NCBI RefSeq assembly: GCF_902459465.1 | Contig: NC_047065.1 | Coordinates: 20,349,828-20,413,827, forward strand | From: Asterias rubens | Taxonomy: Eukaryota; Echinodermata; Asteroidea; Forcipulatida; Asteriidae | DNA length: 64,000 bases | Direction of reading: 5' to 3' | Part shown: positions 22,784 through 34,276 of the stretch, piece by piece | How the letters are laid out: the number at the start of each line of letters is the position of its first letter | How positions within the stretch are numbered: position 1 is the stretch's first letter | Notes under the pieces: model-generated | What the model was told of the DNA's origin: nothing | Database searches by the model: none | What the model saw: the letters and a program-made list of their open reading frames with translations, nothing else | Made by a program: the position numbers and the translations under genes

Positions 22784-25700
22784 AAATGGTCGTTGGGAAG
22801 CCACTCTTTCAAAAAACTCAAACAGAGCATTTTTTGGTCCAGAACAAATTACATAATGGTTTAGAGAAGTTGTCACTTGACTAGAACCTAGAACTAAGTG
22901 CCACAACTCAAAACCTTGCACAATTTATCTGCGAATAAGTCCCATTCTATAATAGTAAACCTATATAGTGTTTACAAAATAGTCAATCTGTGGGCTATCG
23001 TACAGTTTCTGCGAGCTGTCTTGCAGTTCAGTGAGCAGGGCTAAATTTTGGCATCGTGCTTTATGATAATCCTTGTCAATTTTCTAATGCTGTTAAGCAT
23101 AAAAGAAGCTGCTCAGCAGAAACTTGTTCCCAAATCCCAATTTGATTAAGCCTGTAAGCACAGAAATACTCTTGCTTAGCAAAAAAAAGGTTACGAGCTA
23201 AAATACCAAAGATTCACCATTTCTGCGACTGGTGCCCTCCTCATTTCTTGCTTAGCATAAGAAATGTTCAAAGCAAACAAAATTTTTGCTCAACCGCTTT
23301 TAAAAAAAAACAGGCCCAACATTGATACCATTCGGTGCCACTGTAAGTCGACAAGAAATGGGAATGATGTATTGGTTTGACTACAACTTTGACTGTTGGT
23401 AGCATTTAACAACTGGTAATTGTGTATTGCCCAAGAGTTTTCCAAACCGGTTAAAAACAGTCTGGCCCATTAACATAAAGCAACTGAAGCAGAAAAAGCG
23501 CTTAGCACAAAACAATTTGGCACTAGAGTATTGATACCGGCCAAAATAACCATAGCACACCCTACAATCTCTGACTGTTTTTTCATCTTATTTTGCTTAA
23601 TAGCGAAAAAAGCTGAAGCAGGTCTATGTAAATTTTGTCAAATGTTGTGAGACACGTGTGCTCTAATATTTTCAATATTGGCAATTGTTTTTGGTTTTTC
23701 AATGTCGCGTTCTCATCAGTTTCTGAACCAAAAGAAAGTATAGATGTGCAGCGAAACTTCTTTAAAAATGTTACATGCCTTGTTAGTGCCTTCTTATAAT
23801 ATGAATCTATAGATACTTTATTGTAGCTAGAATCTTTATTATTTCTCATTATAAATTTATGTTTTTTCTCTTGTCTTGTACTTGAATTTATCTTTTGTTG
23901 AAATGTCAAAACGCACTCAGTAGCCTTTCACAGGGGTTGCTTTTGTTTATTTATAGTTATTCCACATTATTTTTGGACTTGACAGTAACCACTGTTGCAA
24001 AGAGATATTAGTTATATCACAAAAGCGCGAGTGGAATATGGAGAAATGTAGTGCTTCTGTGTCCCATAAATCCAACGAGGCCGAAGGCTCAGATAGCTTT
24101 ATTTCTCCGTCTTCCACAAGCTTGTACATGTAGTGATAAAAAATATAATTATGGTAAAAACTTGTAATGCGCACATAATTGCCCTCACTAAGTGTTGAAG
24201 TCGCAGCATTTTTGAAAGTTCGTCTTTTGTCAGTTTCATGGACGAAGTTACAGAATATGAAGGGAGTTGGAGCAGTTGCACCCTGTGCACATACTTCGCT
24301 TTACAAATAGCGTAAAACATGTGTAATATCCCCAGGAAAGTCACAGGAACATTTGGTTGATCTGTTCACACTTGAATTTCTAACCCTGGCAAAATCCCAT
24401 GGAAATACCTACCCCTGCTTTAGGAAATACGAGCCATCCTCGGGGGTTAGCACACTGAGTGTTATTTTTCATGAAAATTTTTATCTTGTTTGAACAGATG
24501 TGGGTAAACAAGTTCACATCAGAGAACTTCTGGGAATTTGCTGTGAAAAGCGCAGAAGTTGTACCTAGTTAGCAGTATTCACAGAACTTTCTGGCGATCT
24601 TGGCCAAATTTCATCGCTCTGCTTACCGCCAAATTCTTCGGCTATGAACACCACTCTCCGCTTGCAGGGCAAGTGCTGAATTTCTAAGCTACATATCTGT
24701 GTAAGCGAGGAATGCCTAGTAAAAGTGGAATACTAACGCGTACAAGCAAAATATTCTTGCTAACCCATGAAAAACATGAATTTCCTGCCTCCGCAAGCTT
24801 ACGGTCTGCAGAGCCATGAAATTGGGCCCTGGTGACTTGTGAATCTCTCGATGAGTGGCCATGGATGGTGGAAAATGTTCAGCTTTGCTTGTAATAGACC
24901 GTTATCATGCTTCCTCTATCTTAGTCATGTACCTCGTTTGGAATAACAATAATGAATGCTTATAATTATTTTGCAAATATGAACCAGACTATATTGTTCT
25001 TCCAGCCTTGGTTTGGTATTATTTGTATCAACTGGATAACATCAAGATGGCTGCCCCATGATAAAGGTCTATTGGATCATATTGTAGTCTCTCAGTATCT
25101 TAAATTTGAATTTAAGGAAAAATGTTATTTGGTAATGACACATTTCCCACACTTTTGGATTTTGTCTTTTTTTGTCTTTTTTTTAAGCTATAATTTTTGA
25201 AGCATTGGTGGATTTATTGTTGTCAAGACTTGATGATAAACTTACTTTTCTATGTAAATTATTTTTTTAATCTAAAGTTTCATTCTTTGATATTCAGAAT
25301 ACTGAAAGGAAAGAGTTATTTACTTGGGAATTTTGTAAAAATGTTAAGAACAAATTAGGCTGTCTTCATCATTTTCTGAGATGTTTTTCATGCCTCTTGT
25401 GTGGTTAAAAAGAAAATTCTGATCAAAATTTAATTCAATACATTCCAAACTTAAAATAGTAGGATTGTTCACAAATCTCAAAACCCGTTCATGTATGTTA
25501 CCCTCCTATTTATTTAAAATTTCCTTGATTATGAATAATTCAATTTCCTGTACAGCCCCTACTTAAACTAGAGACTGTCTTTTTTGGTTACATGGAAAAA
25601 GATGAGGAGGACAGTACCAAAGATTTGTTTTCTGTAATTTGAGAAAAAAGTCAACTCCAGTGGGTATTTATGAGATTAATATAATTCATTGATTTGGGTT

Positions 25701-26690
25701 GTATCGAGGGCCCGTATTCATAAAGCTTGAATGCACAACAAATTCGCTAAACACAAAATAGTATTGCTTAGCAGAGACGGGTTACCAGCCCAAATTACAT
25801 TAAGTTTGCATTTTTGTGGCTGGTTCAAGATTCAACATTTCCTCACAGATTAACTAAAATAATTGTATTTGTCTTTCAAGGTATTCTCAAAGGGGGGCGG
25901 GGGGCGTGTGATATATAAACAAGTTTCCCCCCCAAAAAAAGAAGGTCCACTTTATTGGAGTTTCTTTCATTTTTTTGTTTCAAAGCTATGGTGTTAAAAC
26001 ACAAGAATGGTTTGTAAGTTTCTTAGGCTTGTTTGAACCTGGATGTTTTCCTTGACAGATTTTATTTTTGTGAAATGTTTAAGAAGCCTTATGTTGTGGT
26101 TGATGGCTGCTTTAACAAGAAAGTAAGCTTGCCTTAAGAAGAAGATATTTGAAGTATTCAAACCCAACTTGGGAATGTCTTACTGGATACTTCAGGTAAA
26201 AAATGTCCCCCTTACCCCAAACCCCAGGGTTTTGTTTTCCTTGATCGGAATTAGATTTTGAATAGAATTATGGCATTATTTTCTTTTTACTTTTGGGATC
26301 ATTTGACTTTTGAAAAAAAGTAACCCGAAAATGACCAGTGATTTAGTTGAGTTTAACGGCAAAGCATCTTGTAGTTTTTTAATGGGATTTTTTATACTGA
26401 GTAGAGACCCTTTGAAAGAGATAACTTCGCTTTTTGTATGAAGTATTTACTCCACTTTTGTTATTATGTAGTTGTGTACAGATGTAGGAGAATCAATTTT
26501 ATTATAACTATACAAAATATCACTTAATTTAAGCATAGTGCGAGTCATTGTCATTGCTACAACATTATACAATATTAAAAGAATTATGATAAAGTAGCAG
26601 ATTTGTGTCACAGTAGATTTCTTTCAGGTTTTGTGTTTCTTAAAGGTGGTCGTAGATTAGTAAAACACCACCAAATTAGTGTCCTTAAAG
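22784..26690. other. 3' flank of the zinc-finger gene, repeats only
   Basis: This must include the gene's 3'UTR, but no clear AATAAA was found near the stop, so its end is unknown. Family E-type foldback remnants (TAAGCA words) lie at about 23,080-23,320, 24,590-24,835 and 25,705-25,850. At about 24,020-24,110 there is sequence related to the hairpin at 34,473-34,551 (CAACGAGGCCGAAGG). No further gene was seen. Confidence 0.5.
24592..24835. repeat. Family E-related repeat, long form
   Basis: It ends GAGCCATGAAATTGGGCCCT, the inverted family E terminus. Its interior (GCAGGGCAAGTGCTGAATTTC, GTAAGCGAGGAATGCCTAGT) matches 60,003-60,225 closely, so the two are copies of one element. Confidence 0.65.
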
Positions 26691-26694
26691 GCAG

Positions 26695-27079
26695 TGGACA
26701 CTATTGGTAATTACTCAAAATAATTATTAGCATAAAACCTTTGGTAACGAGTAATGGGGAGCTGTTGATAGTATAAAACCTTGTAAGAAACAGCTCCCTC
26801 TGATGAAGTGACATAGTTTTTCGAGAAAGAAGTAACTTTCCCTGAATTTGATTTCGAGACCTCAGATTTAGAATTTGAGGTTTCGAAATCAAGCATCTGA
26901 AAGCACACAACTTTGCGTGTCAAGGGTGTTTTTTCTTTCTTTCATTATTATCTCCCAACTTCTCCCACCAATTGAGCTAAAATTTACACAGCTTTGTTAT
27001 TTTATGCATAATTATGTTGAGATACACCAACTGTGAAGATTAGTCTTTAACAATTGCCAATCGTGTCCAGTGTCTTTAA
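26695..27079. mobile_element. MITE family A, copy 3
   Basis: It begins TTAAAGGCAGTGGACACT and ends GTGTCCAGTGTCTTTAA, with TTAA at both edges. The central palindrome lies at about 26,847-26,890. It is intergenic, between the zinc-finger gene and the psq/CENP-B gene. Confidence 0.9.
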
Positions 27080-28430
27080 AAACTAGTAAATCAGGGGGTT
27101 GTTGGAGTATAGAGCAGCCACCTAAAAATTATGTATAAACAACTTTTAGAAAGGAGTCCCTTACTATAAGAAATAAGGTTTGGATAAATTTGCACCCAAA
27201 AGATTTCTGAGGGTTACATAATGCTGGGGCCAGAGATGTGGTAGACTTGATTCAAGTCCCATTCTCGTGTTAGAGATCCCTAAGCATATCAGGCCAATTT
27301 ACTATGCCACATACAGTAGCATACAGTGCGCGCTCGCCGTCAAAATGTGGTCTCGAGAATGCGGAACAGGTTTGGGAATGCAGAGCATCACAAAACAATA
27401 GTTTCCTGGGGATGACACGGGATTTGGACTTGAGTCAAGTCAAGAGATGTGGTTGCAGGCCTCCTACATGCTGTCACCTAATTATTGCTAAAATGTCAAA
27501 GGATTTGACGTTATTGTGATTTTTTATACTGCAATTTTGGGGCTGTTTTCTGAACAAGTAGACATTAATTTTACCTGAAACTTTCACATGGGGCTCTTAT
27601 TGTATCTCTCTTGATATAAAATCAGCATTTGGTTTACAGTAATCACCATAGTCCTATACCTTTCACACTTTTTTTTTGCTCTATGGTCTAAGTTTATAAG
27701 TAAACAGATTTAAAACAAAGTTACACTAGATCCCGGCTTATTTTTGGTGTGAGCAGGAATTATTGAGCAATTTCTTACAAACTAGCAGAAATTTGCTAGG
27801 CCCTAAGGCCACATGTCAATTTTGGCTGGCTCAATTCAATGTATGTTGAAGATAGACTTCACTTATGTGTTTCATCTGTTTATTTCTTTGTTAATTTGGA
27901 AAGTAGGGAATTCTAATATTGTTTAAAACTGACCATAAAGGAGACTCCTCTCAGAAAAACCATCTAAGAGTCAACCTTTTCTTTTGCCTCTAGAGGGCGC
28001 TAAAGAAATCTGGTCTGGTTTGCTGCATTGGTGGTTTTGCGCCTGTTGAGCGCAAACTCTGGCTTTGCTCGCACTTCAGATTGAGCATTGCGCTTGCGGG
28101 ACATACGAAGTGATTGCGCTGCGCTGCTCATTCTCAAGCATAGTCATCTCGAGATTGCATGCGCTATATGCGACAGGAGGATTTTGTTGATTGATACTAC
28201 CATAAAAAACTCTAGTTTAGTTGAATAGTTGGTGTGTGCATGCTGTGGTCGTGTTGTGGTGGAAGGCTTGTCGTGCACAACTTACAATCCTTCTCCAAGA
28301 AGTGTATACAATGCAGAAGTCTTATGAAGCAGTCATTATCTAAACAAGAAGATTAACCACTTCCAGGCTGGTTCTACTCCGGTTTCTGTCCACACGTTGT
28401 GCGGCTGTGACAGTAACACACACAGTGACA

Positions 28431-28615
28431 ATGGGTAAGACTCAACGCCAGGCAAAAACTAAGTCCGAATTCGGTACAGCATCGGCATCCTCATCGTCAG
28501 CTGAGGTTAGTCCCAAGACGTCTAGAAAAAGAAGCCGTCGATCTAGTTCCAGTAAGAGCAAGAAGAGTCACAAAAGGAGCAAACATGAAAAGACAAAGAC
28601 GAGAAGAAAAAACTG
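28431..28615 (+). CDS. psq/CENP-B gene, exon 1
   Basis: ATG 28431 is in ACAATGG context. It encodes 61 residues of basic, Ser-rich sequence (KRSRRSSSSKSKKSHKRS), likely nuclear localising, and leaves two bases (TG) of a split codon before the GTGAGT donor. Confidence 0.75.
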
Positions 28616-29718
28616 GTGAGTTTTTCTTAATTAGTAAAAACTAAAATACTAAATAGAGTTTCTCTGGTCTGGTTTAAAAATATTGGTATAGGCTCATAAA
28701 TTTAGTATTTAGTCCTTTGCTTTTCACTTTTTTGTTCGTACATCAGAAAGATGCATTTATAAATATGACAATTCATGTTTAAAATATTGACTACTCAAAC
28801 TTTTTGGGGAAAGTTAAATTCACAGTGTGTTAGCCAGCCTCGATGGTCACAAAGGTTCCATGGGTTGCTTTTTGTGAACAAATTTTATTTACAAATTGTT
28901 TAAAAGTATTCCCTTGACTTGAGTGTACTACAAGTATTTTTAAACAGAAATTTACAATCTGTCATATTTGTTGTGTTATGATTGAAAGGTCTGCTGATTT
29001 GGACAAGAGGTTTAAGATAATGAAGTCAGCTGTGGAAGATGTCATAGAGAACAAGATGACAATACGCAACGCCGCAGAGAAATGGGATGTGAAGCGTTCT
29101 ACACTGGCTGACCGTGTCTCGGGTAAAGTTGGCATCGGTAGAAGAAGCGGTCCACCATCAATCCTAACCAGGGCAGAGGAACAGATGCTGGCAGAGTGGA
29201 TTATAAGTATGGCCCATCGAGGCTACGGAGTCAACAAGAAGAAACTCCTGAAGACTGTAAAGAAGATTTTGGACAAGGACAAGCGGAAGACGATTCTTAA
29301 GAAGCACCGGAACATGCCTGGGAACAAGTGGTACCGTCAGTTTGTGAAGAGGAACCCGCAAGTTGGAATGGTATCATGTAGCCAGGGTAGGCTCAAGATG
29401 GATTTAACCAGTGAGAACCTACCCCAGCCAACTGCTGGTGTGAATATCGAAGCCCTTAAAACTCTTGAAGCGATGGTTTCAGACACGGACACTGACAGCG
29501 AGTACGAGTCGGACTCTGAGGCCGAATCAGAGGAATCGGAGGAGAGCGAGGCTGAATCGGTGTCGCAGAGTTTGAACCAGAATGGTTTCGGAACTGAAGT
29601 GGAGGTTGTCCCAGAATCGGAAGTGTACCAAGAATTGGACGATGAAACGCTACTTGAATTAACAGTGGAGCCTGTCATTTCAGTCGGCAATACAGTCACA
29701 ATCACAACGTCAGAGTGA
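28431..29718 (+). CDS. Pipsqueak-HTH plus CENP-B-type DNA-binding protein, probably domesticated
   Basis: Probable nuclear DNA-binding protein of 304 residues in two exons, 28431-28615 and 28989-29718. The junction AACTG|GTGAGT to TGAAAG|G restores a Trp codon (KNW-SADLDKR). Residues 1-61 are Lys/Arg/Ser-rich. Residues about 70-108 form a Pipsqueak-type helix-turn-helix (TIRNAAEKWDVKRSTLADRV). Residues about 117-190 resemble the CENP-B/Tigger HTH (LTRAEEQMLAEWI, NKWYRQFVKRNP). A Ser/Asp/Glu-rich tail (DTDTDSEYESDSEAE) follows from about 220. In pogo/Tigger transposons these domains bind element ends; the DDE catalytic core is absent here. With an intact frame, an intron and no flanking terminal repeats seen, co-option is the likely reading. 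A bare transposon remnant is less likely. Met at 28978 could be an alternative start. Confidence 0.8.
28989..29718 (+). CDS. psq/CENP-B gene, exon 2
   Basis: The acceptor GATTGAAAG|G gives the only phase that joins exon 1 without a stop; using the upstream AG at 28946-28947 would create TGA. The exon holds both DNA-binding domains and the acidic tail, ending in TGA 29716-29718. Confidence 0.8.
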
Positions 29719-29997
29719 ATATAGTTATTCTATCTGGTACAGGCTGTCCTTAAAAACTCAGCAGTTTTCTGTGTCTGGCTAAAAGGATCTATTAACTGGT
29801 AATTACACAAGTCCATCACCTTTTTCACTGGTCCATAATTCCAAATGAACTAGGGATGCTTTTCAACACTGAAGTAGCCAGTTTCCAGTTGGACCCGGGG
29901 TGAATCTTGACTAGTGCTCTACCTTAACAGTGCTCCACTGGCAAACTACCAGTTCAAACACCCGAGTACCAGTCAGATTTAACTCCCAGTGGATTGT

Positions 29998-30146
29998 ATA
30001 CTTCCTGCAAATGCGATACCAATTTTGAAGGTTAATTTGCAACAGTAGACTTGTGCTCAATTCCTGCAAAACATTCGTTGCGAAACATCTCTGTGACGTC
30101 ACAATTTGCATCACATTCGCAGGAAGTATCATCCGGCTTTAGTCTT
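29998..30146. repeat. Foldback repeat family H, copy 1
   Basis: Begins TATACTTCCTGCAAATGCG and ends in the inverted form ATTCGCAGGAAGTATC, with GTGACGTCACAATTTGC inside. It is related to 32,642-32,800 and noncoding. Confidence 0.65.
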
Positions 30147-30153
30147 TTCAGCA

Positions 30154-30511
30154 TTAAAGACAGTGGACACTTTTGGTAATTGTCAAAGACTAGTCTTCAC
30201 AGTTGGTTTATCTCAACATTTGAGCTCAATCCGTCATGGAAGTTGTGAAATAATGAAAGAAAAAAAAACACCCTTGTCAGGCGAAGTTGTGTGCGTTTAG
30301 ATGGTTGATTTCGAGACCTCAAGTTCTACACCTGAGGTCTCAAAATCAAATTCGTGGAAAATTACTTCTTTCTCGAAAACTATGGCACATCAGAGGGAGC
30401 CATTTCTCACAATGTTTTATACTATCAACCTCTCCCCATTACTCGTCACCAAGTAAGGTTTTATGCTAATAAATAATTTGAGTAATTAATAATAGTGTCC
30501 ACTGCCTTTAA
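30154..30511. mobile_element. MITE family A, copy 4
   Basis: Begins TTAAAGACAGTGGACACT and ends GTGTCCACTGCCTTTAA, with TTAA at both edges. It is in the opposite internal orientation to copies 1-3: the CTAGTCTTCACAGTTGG module comes first. The central palindrome is intact. Confidence 0.9.
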
Positions 30512-31254
30512 GTGGCAGGCCAGTAAACTCGATACAGGACAAGTCCCATGGTAAGTCCCATGGTGTTTTTTTCTTTCAATTGAACATCTTTGTCTCAGAT
30601 GAATCAATGTTCAAATGTTTGAGTTTGAGTCTCACAAACATTGTTCATTCCTTCTGAGTATTACACATAAAACAGTAGAAATAAATAAAATTGTATTATA
30701 GTATTTTGTTCAAATGAAACAGTTTGGATGATAAAATCGTGTTCTCATTTTGATTCTAGTCTCTTTTTCATTTTGATTTTAGTCCTGTAAACAAAATCTT
30801 GTCTGTGGTATTTTTTCACAGGACTCGGGGGAAAGTACTGAATATTCAGTGCTAACACACATTGGTTTATGGGTAAAAAAAAACAAAATTAATATTCTTT
30901 ATCCTGATGCAAATTTAACATCTCTTATAAAACAAAGACTTGTGGATTTTCCAACAAAATTCACGCCCTGATATATCACATGTACAAACTCAAAGAATTG
31001 TTTGTGTGTGGTGAATTTTTTTCCTTCTTCATGATAATAGAAAAAGTTCTCACTTGTGGATTTGTTTGTTGTGATAAGTTTACCTGTTACTAAGGGATAG
31101 TGAAAAGCATCACCTTTAGTGAAGTTTCGGTAATAAAATAAACATTCAGAAATTTACAAACTGTTAAAATCTTATTTTTTCTTTCTTTTTTTGGTGATTA
31201 TTTATTTTGATTGTGTTTCAATTGTTTGTAAAGAATTCTGAATCTTAAAGACAG

Positions 31255-31608
31255 TGGACACTATTGGTAATTGTCAAAGACCAGTCTTCTCACTTGGTGT
31301 ATCTCAACATATGCATAAAATAACAAACCTGTGAAAATTTGAGCTCAATCGGTCGTCGAAGTTGAGAGATAATAATGAAAGAAAAAACACCCTGGTCTTA
31401 GAAGTTCGGCACCTCAAAATATAATTTTGAGGTCTCGAAATCAAATTCGTGGAAAATTACTTCTTTCTCGAAAACTATGCCACTTCAATGTGGGTCGCTT
31501 CTCACAATGTTTTTTTACCATCAACCTGTCCCCATTACCCGTTATCAAGTAAGGTTTTATAAGGCTAATAATTATTTTAAGTACTTACTAATAGTCCACT
31601 GCCTTTGA
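31255..31608. mobile_element. MITE family A, copy 5
   Basis: Begins TTAAAGACAGTGGACACT and ends AATAGTCCACTGCCTTTGA. The right TTAA has mutated to TTGA and the right end lost two bases (AGTCC for AGTGTCC). One side of the central palindrome is decayed. Confidence 0.85.
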
Positions 31609-31849
31609 TCCAAGTTGCAATGCATGGTATATTTCATTTTCCAGTGTTCAAACAAACAATGAAGTTCAGGAAAAATTCACAAAGAAATTTTGGTTTTCGA
31701 AAATCAGGCACTTCTCTGATATTTTGAAAAGTTGCATTAGAAAAAAATTAGAGTGAAGCCAACTAATAAACACCAGCTTTTAAACCAATGTGTTGGTTTT
31801 GGCATGGAATGTCACATAGATGTCGAATGATTTTAAGAAAGACAATACT

Positions 31850-32225
31850 TGTCCCCCCCCCCCCCCCCCGTGATTTTGAAAAAAAAAGACGAGACTAAAC
31901 CCTTAAATGATCTTTGAAGAAAAATAAAACATTGATTTTTGAAAAGGACAAGGCTTAGTCCTTGTGAGAGAAAAGACTTGCCCTTTGTGATTAAAAGGCA
32001 AGACAAGACTTCCCCCATACGTTTTTTTTAAGAAGAGAAATTCTTTACTTGCCCCTTGTAATTTCTCTAAAAAAGACAAGGTTTACCTCTTGTGATTTAG
32101 GGAAAAAGACGAGACTTGCCCCTTGTGATTTTTAGAGAAAAAGACAAGACTTGTCCCCTTGTGATTTTTTTAAAAAGACAAGACTTGCCGCTTGTGAATT
32201 TATTTATAAAAAAAGATGAGGCCCC
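31850..32225. repeat. Degenerate tandem array, unit about 30 bp
   Basis: After a run of about 18 C, the motif AAAAGACAAGACTTGCCCCT followed by TGTGATTTT recurs irregularly at least eight times, with variable poly-A or poly-T linkers. Units differ by substitutions and indels, so this is an old minisatellite. No open frame is conserved across it. Confidence 0.7.
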
Positions 32226-32641
32226 TCTAATTGAGGAAAAAGATTTGAAATGGAAACTTTTTTAATTTTCTACCATTAATTTTATTGGAAAATTGAAATT
32301 ATTTTGTAAAAATCAAATTAAATTAATATTTGGGGTATAACGGCAACATTCATCACCACGATCATTAGGAGTATATTTCTTAATAATTAAAATACTATAT
32401 AAACGAATACATTTATTTACATGCTTTATACAACTCTGCCTACATAAAAGATGAGCGGAAGGCAATCGCCAAAAAAAAAAGAAATAACAGAAATGGTAAA
32501 AATAAAAAACATTAGCAGCAGTTGGTTAATGGTGTTCTGGATATATTCTACAGACTGTACTCAATGAAGTTCTGAGATTACAAAGTGAAACAATAATGTT
32601 ATACAACCTTCATGAAAATTTGACTCTGAAGCCTGTTTCGT

Positions 32642-32800
32642 GCTTCCTGCAAATGCATTACAAATTTTGACATCACAAAAAGTTTGCAGCAGTTGAACTG
32701 GGCTCAAATCCTGCGACACAATCGCAGTGAAAACAAAGCTGAGCTATGATTTCAAAATTGGTATCATATTCACAGGAAGTATGAACCAGGCTTTAGTCAC
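32642..32800. repeat. Foldback repeat family H, copy 2
   Basis: Begins CCTGTTTCGTGCTTCCTGC and ends in the inverted form CACAGGAAGTATGAACCAGG. The inner words (CAAATTTTGACATCAC versus TTCAAAATTGG) match imperfectly. It is noncoding. Confidence 0.65.
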
Positions 32801-33769
32801 AACAACTAACCTGACAACTTTGAATTGACCCAACAGTCTCAACTTTGTACACTGTTTCTGAATTTTCTATGGCACTATTATTAAATGAAATTTTGTTCCG
32901 AGGAAAACAAAAATGCTGAAAAGATGCGTGCCTCTACAGACCAATCCGACGAAATAAAGTTAGTAGCGCCCACTATTGAAAAAAATTAACAATTGCAGTG
33001 TCTTTTTGTGCACAATCTAGTGCATGATGCTCAACACTTGTGCGCTCAGTGCGCGCCCAGATTGGTGTATAACCAATTCACATCTAGTAGGTTTGGGTGT
33101 GCAGAGTTGGTCATTTCCCAAACACTAAATGACGACATAAAAATGATAGATATAAAGCAGGGTGCCTCCATGAAGTCAAACATATTTCACTAACATTGAG
33201 AAAAGCAGTTACAAGTTATTCTGTACACTAAAATTCCTATTCCATAGACAAAGAACAGTGACAAAATTTAGTTTTCACTGTAAAAGTTCATTGAACTGTT
33301 ACACTTTCAAGTCTAATGCTGAGAGTTCCATACAATGTGTTTCTACATGTCAGTAAACGATTTCCCTTGTTTAGCAGGGCAGAATGCTACACAAAATGTT
33401 TCAATTGCTACTCAAAAATCAGGATGTGCAACTCATTATCAGCGTTCAATGTGCACAAAATAAGTTCAGTCTAAATTGAATGCTTTTCAAGATTGCTGGA
33501 CGAAGTTCCCTGCATGTACATGTAATTTGCATATTATTTGTTAGCAATAATGCATAAATCTTGTTGCACTAAGATTATATTTTTTTGCTACATATCACCT
33601 GTAAAATAATAGATGCTATTGACTTTGAACTGAACTAAAGTTTTGCAATTTACAAACCAAAACTTTAAACTTGACTAACACAATATAGATTAGTAATGAA
33701 TAATGCATGAGACTACATTGTACCGAGTAATGCTTCAACTAAATTTTTAAAAAATCACCCAAATTTTAA

Positions 33770-33775
33770 TTTATT
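33770..33775 (-). terminator. ANLN: Candidate anillin polyadenylation signal
   Basis: AATAAA on the minus strand (TTTATT as given), about 375 nt downstream of the anillin stop codon. It is the first canonical hexamer noticed in that direction. Cleavage there is inference. Confidence 0.4.
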
Positions 33776-33879
33776 AGAGAAAAAAAACCACAAAAATGTC
33801 TTGGTAACCTTTTGAAGGTTATGGTTTTTACATTTACAAATAGCTAAATGCTCAGTCAAAAGTGTAAGGTATGATGCAG

Positions 33880-33965
33880 TCTTAACCCACGTACACTTGG
33901 TACCATCTTCAGAAGTTTCCCTTCCAATGGAAGTGCTCTTTGCAAAATGAAAATGGCCCACCACT
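33880..33965 (-). repeat. Interspersed repeat family G, copy 2
   Basis: The minus strand contains the words CATTTTCATTTTGCAAAGAG and CACTTCCATTGGAAGGGAA. It is a partial copy just downstream of anillin's stop, probably within its 3'UTR. Confidence 0.6.
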
Positions 33966-34124
33966 AAAATTGGTCTAGCTATCACACTGTGTGTGAGTTC
34001 AAAGTGGAGGAGGTTTCTGCACAGTACAGGAAGATGACATTGAAAAACGGTGATTTCCAAGAATCTAGGGTCTGTTGACGGAGGGTCTGTGTGTGTGAGG
34101 GAAAATAAAGGAGTTGTAGAGGGT

Positions 34125-34174
34125 CTAAGATGAGGGAGTGGGCATCCGCCTAAGATGAGGGAGTGGGCGTCGGC
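34125..34174. repeat. 25-bp tandem duplication across the anillin stop codon
   Basis: Two 25-bp units beginning CTAAGATGAGGGAGTGGG, at 34125-34149 and 34150-34174, differ at about three positions. The stop codon of anillin is the complement of the CTA at 34150-34152, so the duplicated unit supplies the last eight codons (PTPTPSS plus stop) and its twin is untranslated. Confidence 0.85.
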
Positions 34175-34276
34175 CTGGCAGCCTCTCTATTCCACGTCCT
34201 TAGATCAAGGAGTGTCTTATTTAGAGAGTGGATCCATCTGAGACGATCTTCCTTTACATCGGCTGAAAGCATGTGC
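34150..34276 (-). CDS. ANLN: ANLN exon 17 (end of PH domain)
   Basis: Residues about 1,087-1,128. Acceptor TTTTTTGTGCAG|G. It contains the PH C-terminal helix ([20 protein letters not shown]) and ends PSS-TAG at 34150. The tail after DLRTW is unlike the vertebrate tail and lies in a 25-bp tandem duplication. Confidence 0.93.

Larger units (their letters stand above)
29719..34149. other. Spacer between the psq/CENP-B gene (+) and the anillin 3' end (-)
   Basis: No coding gene was found. It holds the 3'UTRs of both convergent genes, two family A MITEs, two copies of a foldback related to CTTCCTGCAAATGCGATAC (29,998-30,146; 32,642-32,800), a degenerate tandem array (31,850-32,225) and an AT-rich segment (32,260-32,460). 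Confidence 0.5.

Noticed and set aside
22403-22921. 172-codon minus-strand open frame
   Set aside because: Antisense to the last two zinc fingers and their flank; no independent support.
28978-28988. Start of the psq/CENP-B gene at the ATG in this stretch
   Set aside because: The spliced model with exon 1 joins in phase and adds a basic N-terminus. The internal Met remains only an alternative.
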